A stretch of 64,000 nucleotides of DNA. Source: Marthasterias glacialis (Eukaryota > Echinodermata > Asteroidea > Forcipulatida > Asteriidae). Positions within the stretch are counted from its first letter, which is position 1. Each line of letters starts with the position of its first letter. The notes below the pieces were generated by a model. That model had not been told where the DNA came from. It made no database searches and worked only from the letters and a program-made list of their open reading frames with translations. Location of the stretch: assembly GCA_911728455.2 (NCBI GenBank), contig OU452229.1, positions 23,611,347 through 23,675,346 of the forward strand, written 5' to 3'. This document shows, in pieces, positions 35,160 through 45,909 of this stretch. The position numbers and the translations under genes were made by a program.

Positions 35160-36165
35160 GGAATTTTTCGTTTCCACGAAGTGACATGTTGTACAATGTG
35201 TTACTGCATGTGACACAACGTGGTTTGCATGTTTTTTCGTTTTTACGAAGTGCTGAATGGACCATCAATGGGCGTAAATACCGGGAGGGATGAGGGGATA
35301 TATCCTCCCCACTTTCTGTCCGGGGATAGGATCACCCCCCCCCGATTTTTGGTCCTTAAAACTTAAAAAACACTGAAAAAGTACTCGATAGCGTTGTAAA
35401 TGAATAAAACATTTCTTCAAATCCCTATCAAGACAACACCCACGTCTGTACACGCCCGTACACGCCCGTACACGCCCACCTGTACGTGCAAACAGTAAAA
35501 AGTAGACGGTCATTTACACGAACTTTACGGAACTTAAATATACCCACTAAACAAGCACCGCTGTGACAAATTGAGGTTGGTATCGGGCACGTGACAATAC
35601 CTAATGAATGTACTGTGCAGAAAAGCTGAAAAGAAATATTTTCTGTAATTATTTGAACAAACTACGTAGAACATTAACAACACAGATGGCATCCATAATG
35701 CAATCGAACATCTGCTATGGACTTACATGTAACCTTCCCCATGCCCCCTTTGCTCGTGATCTCAATATTATTCCTTTTTTCCCATGACCATCTCCCCCCC
35801 GCACCCACTTTTCACAAGAAATTTACGCCACCGGAATGGACCACGCCAAACCGAGCGCGCGTTGTGTGTGTTTTCCACGAAGTGACACCATTCCCTATAC
35901 TATTACACACGGAATACGTAACTCCGTGAAAACTCGAAAACCGTGTATGTTGAATTTTTCGTTTTCACAAAGGGACGTTTTTGTTTATAAGTATGTAAGT
36001 CGTTGATAATTGTTCCCCTAAACAGATAATAACGTATCCTGTGAGATTTCAGCTTTCTAACAATGTAAACAATTTGACTGACCAACGTAAATTCGCAATA
36101 TCTTGAAACGTGGTTTTACAACTGTGTGGTCTAATGTGTCACTTCGTGAAAACTGCGACAAATTG
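35160..36165. repeat. Cluster of CACGAAGTGAC-type motifs
   Basis: The motif TTTTCGTTTCCACGAAGTGAC or a close variant recurs near 35167, 35229, 35871, 35955 and, reversed, near 35920 and 36138. The spacing is irregular. Confidence 0.5.
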
Positions 36166-37053
36166 TTTCCGTTTCGAGAGAGGGCAGCAGAATAGTCTTC
36201 CCGTAAGATTGAAGATTGTTGGGGCTCTCTGCTAAGTCAAATAGAAGCAATCAAACTCAGATTTGTAGACGAAAACTTTACCTTTTATTTATAATTTTTC
36301 AGGACGATTGGTTGTGGTAGCGTTTAAGTTTAAGTATTTTGATTAAATATTAGTTATTAGTCATTCCCCATAATTATCAAATAAATCTTGGTCGTTATAA
36401 GCAACAAATCAATAATAAACAAACAACAACACGTTTTGTCATTTACAATGTTGTGGTAGTTTTAGACAGAATTTATTTATCATTATAAAACACAATAAAT
36501 CTTTATTAATTTATTTCAACCTTATTAATAACTTTCAAATTGACTCCAAATGAAACTCAAACAGCGTTTTCAACTCTAATTTCTGTTTAGGAAAAAGTAT
36601 GATTGTTCGTGCATGTCTCTTTCAATTAAGAAATCCTTACCTTTGTCAATGTTAATTGAAAATAATATTGAGTTTAAAAAGCACACATACAAATAGTCGA
36701 GACCCCGACGTTCACTCCGCTCACTTTTTTTTTTTATAAAAAGAGTGACTGTGTGTTGGCAAGGGCATTTGTTTGCCTCTGTGTTGAACAGCTCTGGTGA
36801 AAATCGTGTCTACTGTTGGCTGTTGTTGGCAGGTGTTTGAAAATTTGTTGTCTGAAACGTGAAATAAAAAATCATCTTCAAGGTTTCCTCTATATAAAGA
36901 AATAGTTTGCGTCTGTTGAAGAAAAATGATCATCTAACTTACTTTCTTATAATATAAACATCATCGGATCAACTTAGCTTCAGAAAGAAATCATAACCCC
37001 GTAACAAATTTTGAGACTGATTTCCAGGAGGCAACTTCACTCCGGGCTCAACC

Positions 37054-38040
37054 ATGGAGAACGATCGAGGAGACCAGGGTGGAGTCAGCGCAGCCACTGT
37101 CATCAACTTCTTGATCGGCACGGTTGCTATGCTGGGTAACGGCTTGGTTTGTTTCGTCATGACCGCCAAAAGACAACATTTCAGCTCTGCTACCAACCGG
37201 TTAATACTCCACCAATCCATTATGGACTTCTTGAGTGGTTTATTGTTCATCATTTTCTTATATGTACCGACCGTCCAAGAAGTTGATCTACCACCCAATA
37301 TTCTTGGAGAGTTGATGTGTCGAATGCGACGCCCTGATTACATCCAGTGGTCGTTATTCATTGGTTCGACGTACAACCTCGTTCTCATCTCTTTGGAGCG
37401 GTACATCGCCACTTGCCACCCAATTAAGTATCGCAATCATTTTTCTCTTACTAAGCTGAAGGTAGTGATGGTTTTCCCGTGGATTGCAGGGTTCGTCATC
37501 AATTCAAATCCTCTGTTCTTTAACCAGCTGGACTACGAGACGCTGCAGTGTCGTTTTCAATCGAACATTGGCTTGATTCAAAAGGTAATTGCCCCTCTGC
37601 AGACGACCTTTGACTACATTGTACCCGTCTTGATTCACATCTTCGCTTACACCAAGATGTGGCTGATGATTCGAAGCAGAATGACTGACCCAACCAACCC
37701 AGTGGACGGCAGGATGAACCGAGCTAAGAGGAACGTCTTGGTGATACTCTTTATGACTGCTGTCTGTTTCATTATCTGCTGGGGGCCAATCGAATCATTC
37801 TACCTCTATAACAACCTCACTGGTAACTTGTCCAATTTCACGCTAATTTATCCTATAGTCGCTGGTATCACTGCAGTAAACACGTGTGTAAATCCCTTCA
37901 TTTATTGTTTCATGTATGAACATTTTCGATTTCACCTCAAGAAGATGATAATGGATCTCGTGCGAAGAAATCGTGTTGAGGCAATACAAGTTGGAAATGG
38001 ATCTACGGCCGTAGACGAGGAAATCTCTAATTGCGCATGA
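37054..38040 (+). CDS. Rhodopsin-family (class A) GPCR, paralogue 2
   Basis: Single-exon receptor of 328 aa. ATG 37054 is the first after an in-frame TGA at 37018. It aligns with paralogue 1 almost without gaps through TM6, with one extra residue in the third extracellular loop. Marks: GN at 28-29, D58, disulfide cysteines C89 and C166, ERY at 115-117, CWGP at 242-245, NPFIY at 280-284. The N-terminus is about 17 residues and acidic, without a signal peptide. The loop between TM6 and TM7 has two N-glycosylation sequons (NLT, NFT). The ligand is unknown. The TM5 to TM6 stretch is nearly identical to paralogue 1 even at silent positions (see findings). A CAG-ended pyrimidine stretch just upstream (TTTCCAG at 37021-37027) could be the acceptor of a 5'-UTR intron. 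Confidence 0.94.
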   Translation: MENDRGDQGGVSAATVINFLIGTVAMLGNGLVCFVMTAKRQHFSSATNRLILHQSIMDFLSGLLFIIFLYVPTVQEVDLPPNILGELMCRMRRPDYIQWSLFIGSTYNLVLISLERYIATCHPIKYRNHFSLTKLKVVMVFPWIAGFVINSNPLFFNQLDYETLQCRFQSNIGLIQKVIAPLQTTFDYIVPVLIHIFAYTKMWLMIRSRMTDPTNPVDGRMNRAKRNVLVILFMTAVCFIICWGPIESFYLYNNLTGNLSNFTLIYPIVAGITAVNTCVNPFIYCFMYEHFRFHLKKMIMDLVRRNRVEAIQVGNGSTAVDEEISNCA

Positions 38041-38080
38041 CTATTGGTTCTTCAACGTGACCCATAACTGCCGGTTTTCC

Positions 38081-38290
38081 GCAATCCACAAAATGACTTC
38101 ACTCTTCATTATCCACAAGCTCAAATCCACAACATGAAAAGTTAATCAATAGCTGACTCACGACTCGATACTAATAATCCACAATCCACAACCCAAAATC
38201 CACAATCCATGAACAATAATCCCAAATCCGCCGCGGATTTGGGATTCAAATCCACAATCCACAATCCACAATCCACAATCCACTATCCTC
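38081..38290 (+). repeat. Simple repeat of AATCCACA units
   Basis: An imperfect array of AATCCACA and related units directly after the GPCR paralogue 2 stop codon, densest at 38245-38285. It probably lies in the 3' UTR. Confidence 0.75.
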
Positions 38291-38299
38291 AGTTTACAC

Positions 38300-41200
38300 T
38301 TCACAATCAGCAAAATTAATAATCTTGATAAACTACTAACTACAAAATGGGTATTCTTTCAAACTGCAACTAAAATATAAAGTAACTATACTCATCCAAA
38401 ACTGCAATGGGGGAAATTAAATATATTCTCAATAAAAGGGAAAGCTAAATGCATGTTTAACATTGTTTAAATTGTACATATATGCAGTCGTTCCAGTGAC
38501 AGTCAATGCAGTCAGTCCATGTGTTTTAAGAGGATATAATTTTCATGAATTTGTATTCAGTTTCTCTTTTCCCCTAGAAATAACATGACGGAGACGAGAA
38601 AAGGGTGTGCGAGAAGACGATAGCTCTCAAATATCACGAGGGGGCGCTGTATTGCAAAAGCAGTTGGCCTCTGTGCTAATACTCAAAAAGTCAAAAATGA
38701 TGTTTTATTGAACGTGAATCCTTGTGCTGAGTATGTAGAGGTTGTCTTCATAACACGGCCTTCAATCAATTGCTACGGGTGTGACGTAGCGTCCTGCAAA
38801 CACAGCCTCGTTTACAACAAATTCATCAATGGGTGCTCATCAACGATTTACGTCTCCCGGGAGAGCTTTGGACATCTCATTTCAATTACGATAGGCAAAG
38901 TACCATGATTGTAGTGATGTCATTGATCATTCACGACCAAGGGTACAGTCACTCTGGTTTCTTGGCGAGGATAACGTCTACCGATTGATTTATTTTACCA
39001 CTGCCGTGGTGGTTTACGCAAAGCTGCCACAGGAGCCAACGCGATCCGTTAGAGTTGAATCTAGTATTATAATAATATATCCGAATTCTATTACGATTTT
39101 ACTAGTGTACTCGGTTAAACTTTGAGCCTTTTTTATTTTATAAATTTAACTAATTATAAAGCCAATGCCTCACTCATCTTACATCGAAAGCAATTACGTT
39201 GAAATGGTTTAGTAATGTCATTGTCAGTTATTAATCATACCTCTTTTGTACACTTTTAAGTTAAAAACACCCAAAATCCTCATTAATACTGTTAGTTCAT
39301 CCAATGAAAAATGTTAGCAATGATTCACAAGAAACGCACGTGATCGTTTGACCTCCTTAGCATTTATGCAGGTCAAAGGTCACAAATTTATGCAACAAAA
39401 GTTCCTAAAACGGGTTGAGGTACAGCTTCAATGCGACAATATCTCCGGGCGAGCACTCCGTGGAATGGCATCAAGTAACAATAATATTAATAAAAAACCT
39501 CTGTAATTACTTGTAATCAATTCTGGTGCGGGACTGAAATCCAACATTACTACGATTCAATCCCGTCGACGCTTGTCTGTAACTTGCATATCAAATAAAC
39601 AAACGCACTTGCTGGTACAGAAGTCTGTAAAACGATTATGTGTAATTTATCTTGTTCAATGCGATTGTGCAAAAAGTAAACAACTTACTGTTTGTCAAAT
39701 AATACCCTTTACTTGACGATTAAAATATTTCTATTTTGCGCGTCTTTCAAAAATAACACAAAGTGGTTTCAATTCCAATAATATACAGTCGTGAAATTTA
39801 TCTTTCAAGTTACGAAATTATAGACCCTTTAATTAAAAAAACACTTAAGTCAAAGATTTTATTTTGGGGATCTTAGTGGTCTGCGTAAAATGAATGGAAC
39901 AGGTTGGGTATAAAAAACGGTGCTTTATTTGATCAGTGAATCAATCGCTGTAGGTCTATACCTTGAAATCACCGTTAGCTGTGGTGAGTCACGTGGCATT
40001 TGCATTTACAAGAAGTACTTATCACTCAATATCCATACTATTTCTCTTAAGACAATTCAAATGTTCCCTAATTATGGAATTGTTAACGATGTCAGCTAAG
40101 AAGCTCGTATGAGGTCACGTGTTTTGTAGTATTACTCACCAGAGACATTCATCTTCGCGCCAACCGTTGACCTTTGAACTTCTCAACACAACGTGCAGGC
40201 GCTGACAATGATGACGTCACTACGATTCTCCCATTTCTAGTTAAGTCCTTTTTGCGTGCAGCTAATTTTTTAATTAACGCAATCTCGTCATTACGTCAGA
40301 AATTTTGACAGTGTGTAGGCCCATTGGCCATTGCACAAGACTTGCCTTAATGGTAGTTTTTTGTTGTTTTTTATTCCACAGTCAACTTGACCTTAACAGT
40401 TTAGTGTATACTTTAACGTAAGACAATACCAACTTGTCGCACTTTACAAAACATTCTTGCCCCAAGTGTGGCCAGACCCTTTGCCTGCCGGGAACCAACA
40501 CGCTATGAATGTTCATATACACCATCGCCTATTCTTCTTGCTCTGAATTAGCCATTGATGAATCTCTAAACATAGGTTTTCGATTACCATTTTTGTTCGT
40601 TCCGGAAACACGGTCTTGATGCATATGCACACCCGTGTGTAGCCTAAGCGGGTATTAAAACGATGTGTTGTAAATGATGAAGTCACAACCATTCCAAAAC
40701 AATTTAACATTCTCAATGATCATATAATGGGTGACACCGTGTTGTTGTATAAACTGTGTTGTTATCATCGTATATTTATACGATTTGGCGCGTTCGAGAG
40801 ACAAGAATGAACGCTTGCACCTTTAATTCCGCCACAACGCGTTTGCCAACATTGTTTTAAAAACAGAAACAAGAAATCTGTAATTTAGAATTGCATTAGT
40901 CCAACTGAGATTCAGTAGTTTGATTCCAACCATAGAACCACTGACTCTCACTCCTAGTCTATGAGAGAAAGAGTAATCTCAATATGTCTCCATACCTCTT
41001 CAATTCGTCTGCGTTTCGACAATAGTTGACTAGGATGCCCTTTGATTCAACCTCTTGTCAGAATGAATGCATTATTAAACCTCATTCATACGGCAGGAAA
41101 CCTTACACACAGCAAACTTTCAGCAAGGCAAATTCACCTTTACATCACACCCTCCAGTTGCCGCCAGGATGAGAAAAAAATGCATTTTAAATTCTGAAAA

Positions 41201-44200
41201 GAGGATGCTAATTATGTTCTTATCACGGACACGGTGTTTCCTCAGTGTAATGACTAAAATGTCCATCACTAGTCTCCCTTTTAGATTCTTCACTGGACTA
41301 GGCACCACCGTAATAATGCGCGCTGGTACGGGTCAGCTGCCTCCAGCTTCTCCCCTAGTATCTAGGCAGCGTGCTGGATGATTGAAATGCTCAGACACGA
41401 CTAGACGGTTGGATATTACGGGAAATAGGTTAGTTTGGCTCGGGGAATAGACTCTGCGAGTCCTCCTGCTGGTCCAAATTTAAGATGGATTCTTGCCCTT
41501 TTTTTCCCCCGGTGAAACGATTGAGATCACAGATTTGTTTTTTTAAATTACGAAAGATACCGTGACGGAAAGTCACGTGCTTTACCGAAGAGTGGAAGTT
41601 AAGGGTTGAGAACGTAACGAATTTTGGGCTTCATTTTGGTCAATCTTTTGCCAAATTATTTTGTTAGAATTTCTTTCTTTAGCGCAACAATTTAATGCGG
41701 GAAGGAACTTTTGTTTTTGTACGTGCCGATCCAAGCAGATGAAAGTGTGTTTCTCTTTTCATTGAAGATCGTGTATTTGCATTGATTACCTACCCTAGTG
41801 GTAGATAGAGGGGTTTATGACCCAGTCATGACCAAACCTGAAACTGAACATTGTGTGCCATTTCATGATTCTCAAACTAAATCCACCAGTAATGGACATC
41901 CTTTGCAAGAAAACCATGCACGACGTCATCAGGACAAACAAAAAAATACAAAATATCCTAACCCTGTCATCATATCAAAATGAAATCACTCATTGAGGTG
42001 GAAAATAAATTCCAAATAAAATACATAATAAACTTATGAATCTTTGTCAGAGCATTTTTATGCCACATTTTGTTTGATAGGTGAGGAACGGTTCATCGTT
42101 CATATAAACCGATCAAAATAAACTCCTTCACTTTCTCACATCAATTCGAACCTACTTCTGAAAAATTGGTACTCCATAAATCATCCTTTTTTTAATCTGG
42201 ACATATTTTGCGGAATTTAGTTTGTGGCCACAAAGCATGCATCTTTTTTTTTCTTATCAACTGGGGCCGTTTAGACTTTGCATCCAGTGACATTTACAAT
42301 TGCATCAACATCCCAAATATAACATTCCGTTTGTAGCATACACAGAGAAGAGCTCAAAACTGGGCTAGAGGTTGTCATGTCAACCTCAACAGGCGTCTAT
42401 AATCAGCATCCAAAAATGAAACAAAGATTACTGACGGACTGCACAAGTCTAATTCTGAATTACAACGGGATAAAACACTGACATCATTTAGATTCTTTTG
42501 AGAATATTAATAGCCGTCTAATGCATTCTGTACTGAATAATAATCATGAAATCATTGAATGCCAATGATCTCCACTTGCCGTTTCTATAATTAGTTTGTT
42601 TGCCCTGGTTTAAAAGAAATATTAACGAAGACGACTGCAATTAAAATAAATTAGCTCCGCCGGAAACTGGATACGCATCTTGAATTATAATTAATTTGTG
42701 AAATGTATTTCGTATCAATGCATGCAATTATTTCTTGCAGCAAAAGATGTACAGTTCTTTTTTTCAGACTCGATTTCATTATAATTTTTGACGTCCTTGA
42801 ACTAACAGCGAAAAGCATAAATTCAACAGTTTTAGGCAACTGGATGCAATGGTGGGCATGATTGTGAACCCACCAAAAAGCCACGTTGCCTTGAGTTAAA
42901 CACAGTAAAACAAAAATAATTGTGTTTATCACATAATTGTTTTACCGCTGTCAAATCACCATTTGACTAATTAATTAGGTTCACAATCCCCCCCCCCCAG
43001 TGAAAACATACACGGTAGCCACTTTATGCATTTGATAATGTTCCAAATATAAGAATATAAATGTGTATGTCTTGAACATAATAATAGAAGACTGCAGAAT
43101 GCCTAATTATAACTTGTATGTACAAATACTAAAATGTATTACTTAAAAATAAAATGCAATCGTCAAAGGCACCATTCTGCTGGCTTCTGTTGTTCTCGAT
43201 GACTTTTGGTACCAGCGTTCATTGACGCATACATTGTGGTATTGAGTAGTAAAACCACGTGGCGCCAGCGTCGTTTAAAATACACGCTACAAACCGAAGT
43301 CATCGATGCAAAATGAGCCACAATATTCGATTCGTCAGAGATAACGGGCAGTGATTTGGCAACAATAGATAATTGCACTTACCTACTGAGTAGTAGCCGG
43401 CACACGAGACCCTGGCTTGATAGCGGGGCAGGTGAGAAAATACGGGGGCGAGAAGATTACGTCCAAAGCGTCCTCGTCCAGCTCAGTCAGGAATAGATGA
43501 TGGAATCCCGGCCGTGGCTTGCCACCAAACACGCCCACGATGTCACAATCGGGGGCACTGGCTGGGAGCACCCAGACCAACTAGCGCCATCCCTATCCCT
43601 TCCGTCTCTCACGAGGCAGCGCGAGACTCCATCCCCCTAAGCCCCATGCCAGCCAATGATCTTGTTTATTTTTCCTCGTGTAGAATATCCCTTTCCTTAT
43701 AGTGTATCTTGTATCGTTGAGAGATACAACCCGAATTAAACCGCTGTGGTTGCTTATTGAATGACTACCATTTTGTATGCACTGTGCAGGAAGCCCTTTT
43801 CCTCATCAGCGACAAAAGTTACGCATGTCGGCTTAAAAAGCGCTGAGGAGGCGGTGCATAAATATTTCACCTGGAAATTGAAACCACAAATAAACAGGTT
43901 GCAAATTTCCTTTAAACAAAAAAAAGTACCAATGGCGATCTCCAAGCTATGTGTAGACACACACAAAAAAGCAGAGCTGTGTCTGAATTCACGTATAGGA
44001 TATCTTTGCTGCCCTCTTTTTGGCATGGCTATTTTCGCGGGTTTTCGTGACCCTTTCGCCACGTTCAACGAACTGTCTGATCACCTCCTGAGCATCATCA
44101 CCGCGGGGTTCTGTCAGCGTAGCTATACGGGACATGATTTTGAAATCCAATTGGGCTGAGCACCGGGCCCCAGTCTGTCAGCGCTCGACAACGAGACTTG

Positions 44201-45150
44201 ATATTTTTGAAACAAAACTGGAGCGATGCTACTCTGATTGTCGTCTATTTCTTTTATTTTTAGAGATGGTTCACGGAGTGAGACAGTCTGAAGGGTAATA
44301 ATGGAGTGCAACCAAGATATCTACTTGATGTAGGAACGAGTCTGTATATTGATCTGAAAGGAGAAACAAATCTAGGGCAAAACAGTTGGGACTTAAAGGG
44401 TAAATGTGTCTCAGATACTGAGAAAGAATAAATGAGATTACTGTATGAAAGAAAATGCCATTGTCGAAACCAACTTTGCATACTTGGTGGTTACCGCGAG
44501 TCTCAGACTAAATGTTTTTTTTTTATCTCAATGTTGAATTTCTTGTTGGTTGTGGCGCCAATCGTCTTTTTTTTAAAACCTTAAAGTGAAACGTAGCTGA
44601 TATTTTTTGTCCAACATAATAATGTTTCTTTGTTATGGGTTTTGAAAATGATAACAAACATGTATGAACAATTTTTTAATCTGAAACTTACTTTTATTTT
44701 TATATTTGATGCTTTTTATTATACTTATCTTTCTATTTATTTATTTATATTCCAAGTTTCTTTGGGTCAGCATGAAAAATACGACATGTACAAAAACAAA
44801 CATACAAATTACAAACGTTAACAAAAAGGAAAGAGTTGAATCAAGTATAGAGCCCGAAGGATCGTCTTAAAAAGAAGTCTCTGTCCGGGAGACTCTCACA
44901 ACTAGCTGGCGCACACAAAATAATGTAGAATTCAACTGTAACTAATATTTATTTATGTACAATAGCAAAGAATTAATTAAATACTTGATATCAGTACCAA
45001 GTGTCCCGAGGAATAACTATTTTCATCTGAAACACACAGTTTGTTATTTCGATTGCTAAATCTGATTATAAGCCCTTGTCTTTTCTCGTACACGTGACCA
45101 CCAAATTTATACATATGTGGTAAAGTCCGACAAAAGTCAGACACGATAAA
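38300..45150. other. Gene-less stretch
   Basis: No coding region recognised. A GC-richer patch at 43385-43640 has a minus-strand frame that ends at a stop directly beside a GTAAGT donor-like site (43382), so a non-coding first exon is possible. The 132-aa frame at 43761-44159 resembles nothing I know. Confidence 0.55.
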
Positions 45151-45159
45151 ATCCTATTG

Positions 45160-45310
45160 GAAAATGTAAACGTGCATGCGCATACTTATAGCGCGCGTTC
45201 ATGTCGTGCAGTGTGGTATTGAAGAGACGCACATTGTGCTTCCAAAGTGTACAGTGGTGATGTATAGCCAACGCTGTGATTGGTCAACATAGGAGTGGGG
45301 CTTAATGGAT
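45160..45310 (-). repeat. Interspersed repeat, family A copy 2
   Basis: Reverse complement of 715-860. Confidence 0.6.
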
Positions 45311-45374
45311 CGGCCTATTTAAATGAGTTCTTGTAATCTAACTTCAACTTGAAATCTTCATTGGGAGAAGAGGG

Positions 45375-45530
45375 TCTCAAACTTCACCCATTGGGAAAAT
45401 GGTGCTCTCCAATCATATTACACTGGTCACTTGTGAGTTTGAACAGCAAACATTTTCCAAGTTGACATTCGATCATGCAATTGACCAATAGGGATTTTCG
45501 CCCATGGCGGGTTAGCGGAGTTCCTCCGAA
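45375..45530 (-). mobile_element. Interrupted copy of the 29855-30106 MITE
   Basis: The reverse complement matches the MITE in order: CCATTTTC with CAATGG, ACCAGTGTAA, CGAATGTC, GCCATGGGCGAAAATCCCTA, GGAACTCC. The match stops where the minisatellite begins; a short further match (ACTAGAGGG...CACTCGC) appears after it, at about 45883-45905. Confidence 0.7.
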
Positions 45531-45840
45531 TGGATATAACTATATCCCGAACGGATACAACTATATCCCGAATGGAGATAACTATATCCCGAATGGATAT
45601 AACTATATCCCGAATGGATATAATTATATCCCGAACGGATATAACTATGTCCCGAATGGATATAACTATACCCGAATGGATATAACTATATCCCGAATGG
45701 AGAAAACTATATCCCGAATGGAGATAACTATATCCCGATTGGATTTAACTATATCCCGAATGGATATAACTATATCCCGATTGGATTTAACTATATCCCG
45801 AATGGAGATAACTATATCCCGAATGGGTATAATTTTATAT
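45527..45840 (+). repeat. 21-bp minisatellite
   Basis: About fifteen units of GAATGGATATAACTATATCCC, with variants GAGATAAC and TTGGATTTAAC. Each unit is itself close to palindromic. Read in frame it gives a meaningless YNYIPNG repeat. Confidence 0.92.
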
Positions 45841-45909
45841 AGGCCAACCTTCTGAATGGTTGAGACCGTCGAGTTATTATCAAAACTAGAGGGGGATCAC
45901 TCGCTCAGT

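Noticed and set aside
43761..44159. 132-aa plus-strand frame
   Set aside because: No recognisable family, no conserved pattern, and a similar-length frame on the opposite strand; likely chance.
45475..45855. 126-aa frame of YNYIPNG repeats
   Set aside because: Translation of the 21-bp minisatellite.
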